Shown: in pieces, positions 8,985-17,259 of the stretch | Layout of the letters: each line of letters opens with the position of its first letter | Position numbering within the stretch: position 1 is the stretch's first letter | Assembly: GCA_013388545.1 (NCBI GenBank) | Contig: JACAFB010000001.1 | Coordinates: 1 to 64,000 of the forward strand | From: Ignavibacteriaceae bacterium | GTDB lineage: Bacteria; Bacteroidota; Ignavibacteria; Ignavibacteriales; Ignavibacteriaceae | Direction: 5' to 3' | Length of the DNA: 64,000 nt | Made by a program: the position numbers and the translations under genes | The notes under the pieces: generated by a model | Database searches by the model: none | Seen by the model: only the letters and a program-made list of their open reading frames with translations | Told to the model about the DNA's origin: nothing

Positions 8985-9082
8985 TAAATGACCTTTATAC
9001 GCTAATCTAAGCTAAAAATATTAAATCTAATTATCAATATACAATCACAATTCTAAATTACCGTTTGTTTGATGTTAAAAAC

Positions 9083-10567
9083 TTAAATCAGATTCGTTTT
9101 CTCAAGGGTTGTTCCAAACCAAAAATCCTCAGGATTGTCCAAAAAATCGATTCCCAGGCAATTAACGATATTTTTTACATATTCTTTTTTCCTCATACCG
9201 ACAAGAGTTACTGTTACTTCTTTTAATGAATTGATCAGAAGAATAGCTTTTTCTGAGAGATTGAGGGCCTTTAATCCAGGAGGAAAATGTCGGTTCAATA
9301 TTTTATGAATGCCATAATTCAGAATATTTTTTTCAGACCAAAGGTAAATTTCAATTTCCGAAAGCAGCTTATTAAGTCTGTCATTATAATCCATCAGTAA
9401 TTTAGCGCGGTTGTTATCGAAATTACTAAGTGAATTAAAAAAGGAAAACACATAATTTGTGCGCGGGATGAATGAATAGTTTTTTAATTCAATGAAATGA
9501 ATAGGATTGCTGAAAGACTGAAAGTTTTCTTTAAGAACTCTTGCTGTTGAAAGATAATCGTTAATTACTGAGAATTCTTCCGGCTTTAAGAACTTGTACT
9601 GATCAATTATTTCTAATTCACTTCTAGCCAGTGAATCAATATTTGTTAATAAATCATCACGATTTATGTTTTCCTTTATCTGAAAGTCTGCAAGCCGGAA
9701 AATTTTGTTGCCTAATATAGCATTGAGGGGACGATTTACTAAGACCCCAAGCCCTTTTTCAGCCGCAAGCTTTAATAATGTCTTGTCCGATTTTGTTTGA
9801 TTAATATTAACCACGCCGCCTTTTTCAAAAAGATTTATTGGCAGCTGAATAACAGCAAAGTGATTGTGCTGATTTATACTTTCAGCTATTTCAATAATTT
9901 TTTCGAGTGATGTGAAATTTGAAATATTCGCATTTTCACCGAAAGTGTTGGATGAAATGCCATACCACCTGATGCGGCCTCTCGCAACCTCTTCTTCAAG
10001 GTATTCGAACGCAGTTTTAATTCTTCTGTAGTATTCCTCAACGTTGCTATCCGGAGAACAATTTAAATAGTATTCGGGATTATGAAGCAGGTAAATATCA
10101 ATTGTATTTAACTTCAATCTTTTCAAAGAGTGACTTATTTGATCGCCGAGAAACTCCGGATGTATGCAATGCCAGAGATTATCCGAACACTTTACAACCT
10201 CCGTAAAGGGGTAACCGTCTCTTTCCCGCTGAAGAGCGTGAAGAAAATTTCTTCCTTGAATGTATCCGCCTTTTGTGACAACAACAGCGCTTTCAATTTC
10301 AAGCCCCTGGTTCTGTGATAAATTGTGAAGGACTTCTCCAATTAATTCTTCACTTCCGCCCTCAGAATAGTTTGCGGAAGTATCAATCAGGTTTATACCC
10401 TTTAGAAACGCTTCTTCAAGTGCTTCACGATGCTCTTTTACTGCTCTGTTTATTCTATATCCTCCAAAGCCGCATACAGAGACACTATAACCGGTTTTCC
10501 CGAGGATTTTGTATTTTTTCCCCGGAAACTGTTCAGAAAAAGCCTTTGTACTTTGTATTTCAGCCAT
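9083..10567 (-). CDS. Aldo/keto reductase with large insertion
   Basis: A 494-residue protein; usual aldo/keto reductases are about 280-350. The (beta/alpha)8 tetrad is complete: D62 (LIDTSANYS), Y67, K99 (VVVTKGG) and H162 (YLLHNPEY), which points to an active NAD(P)H-dependent carbonyl reductase. The barrel runs normally to strand 7 (LGVLVNRPLN, about 268-277). About 160 residues of charged, mostly helical sequence then intervene before the last strand and helix (VTVTLVGMRKKEYVKNIV, about 451-468). The protein has no signal peptide. It is divergent from the small-protein gene at 10662, and no pathway genes sit beside it, so the substrate is unknown. Confidence 0.85.
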   Translation of the reverse strand: MAEIQSTKAFSEQFPGKKYKILGKTGYSVSVCGFGGYRINRAVKEHREALEEAFLKGINLIDTSANYSEGGSEELIGEVLHNLSQNQGLEIESAVVVTKGGYIQGRNFLHALQRERDGYPFTEVVKCSDNLWHCIHPEFLGDQISHSLKRLKLNTIDIYLLHNPEYYLNCSPDSNVEEYYRRIKTAFEYLEEEVARGRIRWYGISSNTFGENANISNFTSLEKIIEIAESINQHNHFAVIQLPINLFEKGGVVNINQTKSDKTLLKLAAEKGLGVLVNRPLNAILGNKIFRLADFQIKENINRDDLLTNIDSLARSELEIIDQYKFLKPEEFSVINDYLSTARVLKENFQSFSNPIHFIELKNYSFIPRTNYVFSFFNSLSNFDNNRAKLLMDYNDRLNKLLSEIEIYLWSEKNILNYGIHKILNRHFPPGLKALNLSEKAILLINSLKEVTVTLVGMRKKEYVKNIVNCLGIDFLDNPEDFWFGTTLEKTNLI

Positions 10568-10629
10568 TATTTCAAATTTAAATCTGGTTGTGCTTATTCG
10601 CCGATGTTTTTTTTAAGAATTCGATTTTC

Positions 10630-10657
10630 TATATTTGCCCCCTAAAATATAAGGAGA
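10630..10657 (+). promoter_or_regulatory. -7 box and Shine-Dalgarno of the 54-residue protein gene
   Basis: TATATTTG at 10630-10637 matches the Bacteroidetes -7 element. AAGGAGA at 10651-10657 is a strong ribosome-binding site 4-5 bases before the ATG at 10662. The -33 region is a T-run without a clear TTG. Together with the terminator at 10827 this frames a short stand-alone transcript. Confidence 0.5.
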
Positions 10658-10661
10658 AATT

Positions 10662-10826
10662 ATGGCTAAACAACAGTCTTTCGCTGATAAGGCCAAAGGG
10701 AAGAAAAAGGTTGAGGGCGTTACAGTAAAAGTTATTAAAACTGTAAAAACCAACAAAGGTACATATAAGTTTAATGAGAAGTTCGTTCGGCTGGACGACA
10801 TCAGTAAAGTTACCGAAATAAAATAA
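10662..10826 (+). CDS. 54-residue basic protein of unknown function
   Basis: The short frame reads MAKQQSFADKAKGKKKVEGV, then a beta-rich segment (VTVKVIKTVKTNKGTYKF), and ends VTEIK. It is strongly basic, with no cysteine and no membrane segment. The coding call is well supported despite its size: a perfect Shine-Dalgarno (AAGGAGA) lies 4 bases upstream, a TAnnTTTG box further upstream, and a rho-independent terminator starts immediately after the stop. Size, charge and isolated transcription resemble ribosome-associated or nucleic-acid-binding small proteins, and the second half loosely recalls the small DUF4295-type proteins of Bacteroidetes. That family link is from memory and is uncertain. 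Confidence 0.8.
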   Translation: MAKQQSFADKAKGKKKVEGVTVKVIKTVKTNKGTYKFNEKFVRLDDISKVTEIK

Positions 10827-10856
10827 AAGCGGTTTAAAGCCGCTTTTTATTTTTTC
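10827..10856. terminator. Rho-independent terminator (probably bidirectional)
   Basis: Stem AAGCGG/CCGCTT (10827-10832 and 10840-10845) with a 7-base loop, followed by TTTTTATTTTTT on the plus strand and preceded by A-rich sequence that gives a U-tract on the minus strand. It lies between the convergent 54-residue protein gene and the O6-alkylguanine transferase gene. Confidence 0.85.
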
Positions 10857-10865
10857 AAACTCTTT

Positions 10866-11387
10866 TCAGTTAAACAATTGAAGACTCATAACTCCTTCTA
10901 GCTCGAGTAATTTTTCTTTAATCTTAAGCCCGCCCGAATACCCGACTAATTTTCCTCCGTTACCAATAACTCTGTGGCAAGGAATCAGAATGGGAAGAGG
11001 ATTCTGAGAGTTTGCTTTTCCCACAGCTCTTATACTTTTCTCGTCACCAATTCGAATGCTTAGCTGACGGTAAGTAATAGTATTGCCAAAAGGAATTTTT
11101 AATACTTCTTTCCAAACAAGTTTTTGAAAATCACTTCCTTCAATATTCAAAGGAACAGAAAAAACTTTTCGTCTGTCGTTAAAATATTCATTTAGTTCAG
11201 AATGAATATTAAACATATAAGGATCGTCAGGGTGAAGCTTAGTTACATCAGCATTTTCAATTTGAGCATCTTCATTATTAAGATAAATTCTCTTTATTCC
11301 CAGCTGAGTAGAAAAAACTTTGAAGTGAATATCTTCAATTTGAAATGTGGAGTAATACAATCTTTCGAGATTAATCATTGCTCTCAA
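10866..11387 (-). CDS. ogt: Methylated-DNA--[protein]-cysteine S-methyltransferase
   Basis: A suicide repair protein that takes alkyl groups from O6-alkylguanine onto its own cysteine. The active-site motif PCHRV (C137 in the longest frame) lies in PILIPCHRVIGNGGKLVGYS. The DNA-binding helix-turn-helix region TITYRQLSIRIGDEKSIRAVG precedes it, and an N-terminal Ada/Ogt-like domain covers residues 1-85. The longest frame opens at a TTG (11387). An ATG three codons later (11378) follows GAGAG closely and is the likelier start, giving 170 residues. It shares a convergent terminator with the 54-residue protein gene. Confidence 0.94.
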   Translation of the reverse strand: MRAMINLERLYYSTFQIEDIHFKVFSTQLGIKRIYLNNEDAQIENADVTKLHPDDPYMFNIHSELNEYFNDRRKVFSVPLNIEGSDFQKLVWKEVLKIPFGNTITYRQLSIRIGDEKSIRAVGKANSQNPLPILIPCHRVIGNGGKLVGYSGGLKIKEKLLELEGVMSLQLFN

Positions 11388-11423
11388 GGGTAGTTAATTG
11401 TCGAACTCAATTTATAAAAAAGG

Positions 11424-11463
11424 AAATAAAAAAAGGAAAGAATTAATAAAAAAATTCTTTCCT
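11424..11463 (-). terminator. Rho-independent terminator of the Nfu-like gene
   Basis: Read on the minus strand, an 11-bp perfect stem (AGGAAAGAATT with AATTCTTTCCT, 11434-11444 and 11453-11463) is followed by a T-rich tail (TTTTTTATTT). It begins 18 bases after the stop codon of the Nfu-like gene. Confidence 0.8.
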
Positions 11464-11480
11464 CTTTGAATTAAGAAAAT

Positions 11481-12026
11481 TTATGCCGGAATAACTTCAA
11501 TAGCAGGATCGACATCTCTTCTCAACAGGCTTTCAATTGCCATAAGAGTTCCCGAGATTGAACTTGGGCAACTGCCGCAAGCTCCCTGGTATCGTATTTT
11601 AATTCTGTGTCCCTCAATGCCTAAAACTTCAAGCCCGCCGCCATCTCCAGCCAGAGCGGGTCTTACTTTTCTGTCCAAAATCTCATTTACTTGCTTAAGC
11701 AATGCGTTAGAGTCTTCAGCAGATGTTCCAACCATTTCTCTCTCGGCAGGAATCTGCGTTTTATCGAAATTTTTTAACATATTTACGAAAGCTCTTTGAA
11801 TTTTACCCCAGCTTGCCTGAGGATTTTTTTCTATTGTTATGAACTTATCCATGTAAAAAACAGAAGCAATTCCTTCAATCTCAAAAATTGCTTTTGCAAA
11901 TGGATCAGATTCTGCAGACTCTTTGCTAGAATATTGACGTTTTTCTATATTTAATAGTCGCTCATTTAAAATAAATTTTAAAGCATGCGGATTAGGGGTT
12001 AAATCAACATCTTCAACGAACAACAT
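11481..12026 (-). CDS. Nfu-type iron-sulfur cluster carrier protein
   Basis: A 181-residue protein with an N-terminal Nfu_N/scaffold domain (about 5-90, starting with the typical TPNPHALKF) and a C-terminal NifU domain (about 105-175). The NifU domain has the cluster-binding C150-G-S-C153 in GACGSCPSS. Such proteins accept [4Fe-4S] clusters from the SUF/ISC machinery and pass them to apoenzymes in the cytoplasm. No suf or isc genes are nearby. AAAGGAAA precedes the ATG. It is a single-gene unit closed by the terminator at 11424-11463. Confidence 0.94.
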   Translation of the reverse strand: MLFVEDVDLTPNPHALKFILNERLLNIEKRQYSSKESAESDPFAKAIFEIEGIASVFYMDKFITIEKNPQASWGKIQRAFVNMLKNFDKTQIPAEREMVGTSAEDSNALLKQVNEILDRKVRPALAGDGGGLEVLGIEGHRIKIRYQGACGSCPSSISGTLMAIESLLRRDVDPAIEVIPA

Positions 12027-12104
12027 ATATTCTTTTCCTTTTTTTATATGTGAAGATAAATTACAAAAATTTCTTCTTCAAGTCTGAAATAAAAAGTAGT
12101 TAAA

Positions 12105-12112
12105 TAACTTTG
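12105..12112 (+). promoter_or_regulatory. Possible -7 box upstream of asparaginase
   Basis: TAACTTTG fits TAnnTTTG and ends 39 bases before the ATG. The -33 region has no TTG (CTG at best, about 19 bases upstream). Confidence 0.3.
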
Positions 12113-12151
12113 CTACTCGGGTTTTATACGGAAACAATAATTAAATAATAA

Positions 12152-13126
12152 ATGAATAAGATACTGATAGTTTTTACAGGTGGTACTTTTTCAATGATGA
12201 TTGATAAAATAACCGGGGGTGCAATTCCCCGTTACTCGGGAAGGGAATTGTTAGATAAAATTCCGGAAGCAAAGAATTTAGCAGATATTGAATGTTACGA
12301 CTTTGGTAAATACCCCGGACCGCATATGACTCCTGAATTAATGCTTGAACTTTCTCAGAAAATATCCGGGCTCATTAGCAAAGCTGACTACCAGGGAGTT
12401 GTCGTAACCCACGGAACTGATACTCTTGAAGAGACTGCATATTTTTTAGATTTGACTGTTGACACTGAAATTCCGATTGTTGTAACCGGCTCAATGAAAA
12501 ACAGCTCTGAACAGGACTGGGATGGACCGAAAAATCTGCTTGACTCAATTTATATTTGCATGAATAAAAACTGCAGGGAGCTTGGAGTATTAGTTTGCCT
12601 GAACGGAGAAATAAATGCCGCAAGTGAGGTTACAAAAACATTCACAAACCAGGTCGACACCTTTCAAAGCATCGATTTTGGAGCGCTTGGGTTTGTTCAT
12701 AACGGAAGAATAATTCTGAACAGGCTTCCTAAAAAACAGGAGAAGATCATTACTGAAAAAATTAATTCTAACGTAGATTTAATTACCGTTTATGCCGGAA
12801 TGGACGATAAGTTTTTCAAGTATTCAGCAGACAGCGGTGCCGATGGAGTTGTTGTAGAAGCTCTTGGTGTTGGGAATGTTCCGCCGGCGGCTTTTAGAGG
12901 AATCAAGTATATAGTTGAAAAAGATATTCCTGTCGTTCTTGTTTCAAGATGCCCCGCGGGGGAAACGGATGATATTTATTCTTACGAAGGCGCTGGAAAA
13001 TGGCTCCATCAGATAGGAGTTATATTTACCGACTATTTAAACGGCCAAAAAGCCAGAATTAAATTGATGATTGCACTGGGAAAAACTACTGACAAAAGTG
13101 AACTAAAAAAATTATTTGAGAATTAA
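12152..13126 (+). CDS. ansA: L-asparaginase, type I-like (cytoplasmic)
   Basis: A 324-residue protein of the asparaginase/glutaminase family, hydrolysing asparagine to aspartate and ammonia. The first catalytic threonine is T12 in FTGGTFSM, and the second is T86 in VVTHGTDTLEE (residues 84-93), the HGTDT hallmark. GSMKNSSEQDWDGPKN stands where most relatives have TGAMRP...SDGP-N, so the substrate loop is somewhat unusual. No signal peptide is present, which favours the cytoplasmic type. It stands alone with an upstream gap of about 125 bases. Enzymes of this size could also act in amidated-amino-acid or Gln-tRNA (GatD-like) contexts, but no gatE is present here. Confidence 0.88.
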   Translation: MNKILIVFTGGTFSMMIDKITGGAIPRYSGRELLDKIPEAKNLADIECYDFGKYPGPHMTPELMLELSQKISGLISKADYQGVVVTHGTDTLEETAYFLDLTVDTEIPIVVTGSMKNSSEQDWDGPKNLLDSIYICMNKNCRELGVLVCLNGEINAASEVTKTFTNQVDTFQSIDFGALGFVHNGRIILNRLPKKQEKIITEKINSNVDLITVYAGMDDKFFKYSADSGADGVVVEALGVGNVPPAAFRGIKYIVEKDIPVVLVSRCPAGETDDIYSYEGAGKWLHQIGVIFTDYLNGQKARIKLMIALGKTTDKSELKKLFEN

Positions 13127-13167
13127 TCTCTGAATTTAATTAAATTAACTAACGAAGGACTTCCAAA

Positions 13168-13446
13168 ATGCATTGGGTAAAAATCAGTTCAAAACTGAAC
13201 AAGCGTACCGAGCTAACTAAGGGGGAGTTTGTTCGTTACTTTGATCAAGTACTTAAACGATTTGAAAGTGAGGGTCAAATGGCATTGTATGAGTCAACTG
13301 ATCCCTCTGATGACTATTTTTATTTAAAAATGTCAGAATCAATTAATTCCATTGTGCAGGTGATATTCTCTTCTTATAACATTGTTCCCTGTCCCGAACC
13401 TTTTATGAATAAGGTCCGGCTTATTCGGGGGAACATAAATGAGTAA
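13168..13446 (+). CDS. Conserved-looking hypothetical protein, 92 residues
   Basis: Not recognised. A soluble 92-residue protein without signal peptide or cysteine pairs (one Cys, near residue 72). The middle carries DPSDDYFYLKMSESINSIVQ, an acidic and aromatic stretch. The start follows GAAGGAC 9 bases upstream. It lies 41 bases after asparaginase in the same direction, so co-transcription is possible, and it ends 3 bases before the convergent end of murI. The coding call rests on the ribosome-site-like sequence and on tight packing. Confidence 0.6.
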   Translation: MHWVKISSKLNKRTELTKGEFVRYFDQVLKRFESEGQMALYESTDPSDDYFYLKMSESINSIVQVIFSSYNIVPCPEPFMNKVRLIRGNINE

Positions 13447-13449
13447 ATA

Positions 13450-14289
13450 TCATTTAGCTGAATGAAGAGAAACAAGCTCTTCAATTTCAACTTTATGAAC
13501 TTCCTCAACAGGATTTCCAAGAAATAACCCGGCAACTTCTTTGAATTTGGTCGGAATATCACTTACATAATAGCTGATATTTCCCTGTACATTTGAATCC
13601 GATTCAAGTCCGATTCGCGAGATTTCTTTTTTGACAATTTCAGAGGAAGCTACACCGGAATCAATCAGTTGTACTTTACAACCAATGACTTCCTGGATTA
13701 CCGCAGCGAGAATGGGGTAATGCGTGCAACCAAGAACAAGAGTATCAATTTCTTCTTCCCTTAATTCTTTGAGGTATTCTTCTGCAACCTCATAAGTTGC
13801 TTTGTGATTTATCCACCCTTCTTCTGCTAATGGTACAAACAACGGGCAGGCTTTTTCGTAAACCCTGATTTTCTCGTTTAGAATTTTAATTGATTTTGAA
13901 TATGCCTGGTTTGTGATGGTTGCTCTTGTTCCAATTACACCGATCTTTCCATTTCTGGTTTGATTTACAGCCATCTGTGAGCCCGGTTCAATCATTCCGA
14001 TAATTGGCACATCAAACCTTTTCCGAAGTTCGGGAATAGCTATTGAGGAGGCTGTGTTGCAGGCAACAACAACGGCTTTAACATTTTTATGAAGTAAAAA
14101 ATTTGTGTTTTCTATTGAGTATTCAACAACAGTTGCATTTGATTTTGAACCGTAAGGAACGCGTGCAGTATCCCCAAAGTAAATTATGCTTTCGTTCGGA
14201 AGCACAGATGCAAGTCTTTTAACAACTGTTAACCCGCCAATACCCGAATCAAAGACGCCAATAGGTTTATTTCTCTCCATGAAATTCAA
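13450..14289 (-). CDS. murI: Glutamate racemase
   Basis: Interconverts L- and D-glutamate to supply D-Glu for peptidoglycan. A 279-residue cytoplasmic enzyme with both catalytic cysteines: C77 in VACNTASS and C188 in LGCTHYPIL. The N-terminal FDSGIGGLTV (D14, S15) and FGDTARVPYGSKS (38-50) are typical. The longest frame starts at TTG (14289), with AGGAG six bases upstream. The ATG three codons on sits 15 bases from the same site, so the TTG start is favoured. It follows glnD by 9 bases on the same strand. Confidence 0.96.
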   Translation of the reverse strand: MNFMERNKPIGVFDSGIGGLTVVKRLASVLPNESIIYFGDTARVPYGSKSNATVVEYSIENTNFLLHKNVKAVVVACNTASSIAIPELRKRFDVPIIGMIEPGSQMAVNQTRNGKIGVIGTRATITNQAYSKSIKILNEKIRVYEKACPLFVPLAEEGWINHKATYEVAEEYLKELREEEIDTLVLGCTHYPILAAVIQEVIGCKVQLIDSGVASSEIVKKEISRIGLESDSNVQGNISYYVSDIPTKFKEVAGLFLGNPVEEVHKVEIEELVSLHSAK

Positions 14290-14298
14290 AACATACTC

Positions 14299-16872
14299 CT
14301 AAAGAATTTGATTTATTGTTTTAATCAGCTCGTCTTTTATGAAAGCATAATTGACGGGAGAAATTTTTTTATTATTTCTATTCAAAACATAAAATGAATC
14401 GACAATATCATCCGCCTGTGTTGAAATTTTTGCGAAATAAATGATCAGTCCAAGCTCGTTCATTTTATTTGTAACGTGATATAAAAAGCCGAGTCTGTCC
14501 GGAGAAAAAACATCAATGATGGAATAACGATCGTGCTTTTCGAAAACAATTTTAACTTTACCCGATCTTTTGAAGAGCTTACTTTCAATTCTCCACCATT
14601 TTGATTTGATTTTCGCAACTTCGTGCTGAAGCTGAGTAATACCAGAGAGAACATCATTCATATCGCTTTCAATTTTGGGGTATCTTGATTGATCAAGTTT
14701 TTTTTGAGTTCGGAAATCAGTTACATTAAAAGTATCAATAACAATTCCATCTTTTCTGGTAAATATTTTAGCGTCGTGAATATTGGCATCATTAATCAGC
14801 AGCACACCGCAAATTTTTGAAAGAAGAGAAGGAAAGTCGCGCGTAATAACAGTAATATTTGTAAAGTCATTAAGCTCTTTGAAAATGACGGCCACAAAGG
14901 TACCGCGATTGATTTCTTTGATATGACGGGCAATCTCAGCTTCAGAAAACTGATAGATGTAACTTATATCTGTCATAGAATCGATATGTTCACGAACATG
15001 AGATTCAGAAATCTCATCAGAATGTTTTGAGATTTCTTTTGGAACAGGCAAAGAAGTCATTTGAAGAAGTTCATCCCCGGAAATCTGGTTTTCAAGCATG
15101 GCTTTGGATTTACTGTAAAGTTCTGAAAGTAAGTCACTTTTCCATGAAGTCCAAACAGCCGGATTAACTGCTGATAAGTCTGCATAAGTTACAAGATAAA
15201 GCAGGTCGAGCTGTTTGGTGGAATTAAATTTTGAAACAAAGTTGTTCAAAGTTTCAGCGTCGTTAAGGTTGCGGCGAAAAGCGACCTGTTCCATCAAAAG
15301 ATGATGCCTGACCAGAAAAGTCACATCATCAATTTCTTCATCACTGTAACCAAGCCTCTCCATGCTTGAGGAAGCCATTTCGACCCCGAGTATCTCATGC
15401 CCGGGAATATTTATAGGTTTGGCAATATCGTGAAAGAGCATTGCCAGAAAAAGGATCTCCTTGTCTTTCAGATTTTTATAAATTCTTCCAAGCTGAGAAT
15501 TATCCGAGTCGAGGTTTTCAAGATTCTGAATTGTCTTTATTGTATGTTCGTCGGCAGTGTAGCAATGATAAACACCATGCTGAACAAATCCATTAAGATC
15601 GTTAAACTCGGGCAGAAACATTCCGAGCACTCCGGTTTCATTCATATCATTTAATGTTGCTCCAACATTTTTGGGAAGCTTTAATATTTCCCGGAAGAAT
15701 ACCGATGACTCTGCTTGTATAAAAGAAGATTGATGAGATGCTTCAACAAGTTCAACAACATGCGATCTTAAGTTCTCATCAAAGAAAGCCGAATGCAAAC
15801 CGCTGTAGTAGTATGCTCTTAAAATATCCGGAAAGTCAATTTCTTTCTGAACCGTTAATGAAATCACTTTGCCTTTAAGTGTGAAATCTTCATCGAGTTC
15901 AATTGAAAGAGAATCGGGAATTGACGGAGAATTTAGATCAGAATACCTTCTTACCATTGACTTTGAAAACCTGTTAATAACACCTGCCGCTTTGAAGAAG
16001 TCTTTCATTACAAGTGAAAACGAATTTTTCCCGCTGTACTTTAATTCTGCAAATTTAGTTTGATGATTAAATTCAAATCGATCCGTTTTGCTGTTGGTTA
16101 AGAGATGAAGAAAGTTTCTTATTGAAAGAATGAACTTATAACTTTCCAGCAAGCGCTTGATTTCATTTGGATTTACAATTTTATTTTCTTCAAGAAGCCT
16201 GATAAAAATTTCTGCCCGCGTACTTTCCTGCTGTTCCTGGAGAAAGTCCTTATAATAAATTATATATATCCATTCCACTGTCTGAAAATCTCTCAGGCAG
16301 CCGGGAGAAAGTTTTAGGTTTGGCTCAAGGACTTTTGGAGAATCTCCATACTTTTCATATCGCTGATTGATGTCTTCAAAAAGGCGGGAAAGGATTAATC
16401 TTTTGCTGGAATCATTAATTGATAAGGAAATAGCTTCGTTCCAGCTTGAGTAAATCTTATCAGAGCCAAGAAGAAATCTTGTTTCTAATAACTGAGTAAA
16501 ACTGTGGAGATCGGTTTCCAGAAATTTTTGTATGTCGGCAAAATTTCTTACAGTATGAGAAACCTCAATTCCATTATCCCATAATAAAGTTACAAACTGA
16601 ACTATATCTTTTTCGTTTTCTTCAATATCGGAGCAAATGAATATCAGGTCAATATCAGAAAATGGAGAAAGTTCTCTTCGGCAAAAACTTCCAGCCGATG
16701 CTAAAGCAAAGTTAAATTTTTTTGATGAGGCAAGTGTTCTAATAAATTCTTCAACAAGTAAGCTGTAATGAAGACTGAATTTGAATGAATCGTCCTGCTT
16801 GAGATTTTCTTTGAATAGTTTTTCCCGGCGAATCAGAAAATTCTTTTTTATGTCGGAGATATCACTTACCAT
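14299..16872 (-). CDS. glnD: GlnD-like [protein-PII] uridylyltransferase/uridylyl-removing enzyme
   Basis: An 857-residue protein with the GlnD domain order. The nucleotidyltransferase domain has the motif G61-S...R...E...P-F-S-D73-I-D75 (SPFSDIDLIF). A GlnE/GlnD linker region follows. The HD domain (FHDIAKP near residue 480, HHLL further on) removes UMP. Two ACT domains close the protein (about 690-765 and 790-857) and sense glutamine. In known systems it modifies PII to report nitrogen status. No glnB/glnK or amtB is in the window, so the PII role is family knowledge rather than shown by context. It is tightly packed between queF (9 bases) and murI (9 bases). Confidence 0.9.
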   Translation of the reverse strand: MVSDISDIKKNFLIRREKLFKENLKQDDSFKFSLHYSLLVEEFIRTLASSKKFNFALASAGSFCRRELSPFSDIDLIFICSDIEENEKDIVQFVTLLWDNGIEVSHTVRNFADIQKFLETDLHSFTQLLETRFLLGSDKIYSSWNEAISLSINDSSKRLILSRLFEDINQRYEKYGDSPKVLEPNLKLSPGCLRDFQTVEWIYIIYYKDFLQEQQESTRAEIFIRLLEENKIVNPNEIKRLLESYKFILSIRNFLHLLTNSKTDRFEFNHQTKFAELKYSGKNSFSLVMKDFFKAAGVINRFSKSMVRRYSDLNSPSIPDSLSIELDEDFTLKGKVISLTVQKEIDFPDILRAYYYSGLHSAFFDENLRSHVVELVEASHQSSFIQAESSVFFREILKLPKNVGATLNDMNETGVLGMFLPEFNDLNGFVQHGVYHCYTADEHTIKTIQNLENLDSDNSQLGRIYKNLKDKEILFLAMLFHDIAKPINIPGHEILGVEMASSSMERLGYSDEEIDDVTFLVRHHLLMEQVAFRRNLNDAETLNNFVSKFNSTKQLDLLYLVTYADLSAVNPAVWTSWKSDLLSELYSKSKAMLENQISGDELLQMTSLPVPKEISKHSDEISESHVREHIDSMTDISYIYQFSEAEIARHIKEINRGTFVAVIFKELNDFTNITVITRDFPSLLSKICGVLLINDANIHDAKIFTRKDGIVIDTFNVTDFRTQKKLDQSRYPKIESDMNDVLSGITQLQHEVAKIKSKWWRIESKLFKRSGKVKIVFEKHDRYSIIDVFSPDRLGFLYHVTNKMNELGLIIYFAKISTQADDIVDSFYVLNRNNKKISPVNYAFIKDELIKTINQIL

Positions 16873-16881
16873 TTTACAGAT

Positions 16882-17241
16882 CTACTTTTTATATTCTGTT
16901 TTAATGACAGAAGAGATCCCTCCCCGTACATTAAACTCTGCAACGATTTGCATATATCTCGGTTTGCAAACCTCAACAAGATCATTCAGGATTTTATTTG
17001 TCACGCTCTCATAAAAAATTCCGTCGCTGCGATATGAATTCAGATAGAGCTTCAGGGATTTTAATTCAACACACAGCTTGTCGGGAATGTATTCAACTCT
17101 GATGGTTGCAAAATCGGGCTGACCGGTTTTAGGGCAGAGAGAAGTAAATTCGGGAGCGGTGTGAATTACAGTATAATCCCTTTCAGGAAACTGATTATCA
17201 AAAACTTCCAATATTTTTTTCTTGTCTTCCATATGATTCAC
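16882..17241 (-). CDS. queF: NADPH-dependent 7-cyano-7-deazaguanine (preQ0) reductase
   Basis: Reduces preQ0 to preQ1 in queuosine synthesis. At 119 residues it is the short type I (YkvM-like) QueF. Catalytic C36 lies in [10 protein letters not shown] with the partner D43, and substrate-binding E59 in [13 protein letters not shown] is followed by FYES. The frame opens at GTG; an ATG three codons later is also possible and neither has a strong ribosome site. It lies 18 bases downstream of queC on the same strand, so the two consecutive steps of the pathway are probably co-transcribed. Confidence 0.96.
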   Translation of the reverse strand: MNHMEDKKKILEVFDNQFPERDYTVIHTAPEFTSLCPKTGQPDFATIRVEYIPDKLCVELKSLKLYLNSYRSDGIFYESVTNKILNDLVEVCKPRYMQIVAEFNVRGGISSVIKTEYKK

Positions 17242-17259
17242 TTAAAGATTAGAATAATT

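Noticed and set aside
10573-10580. A minus-strand TAAATTTG box before the aldo/keto reductase
   Set aside because: It is only a few bases from the ATG, so transcription would start inside the coding region; no -33 element.
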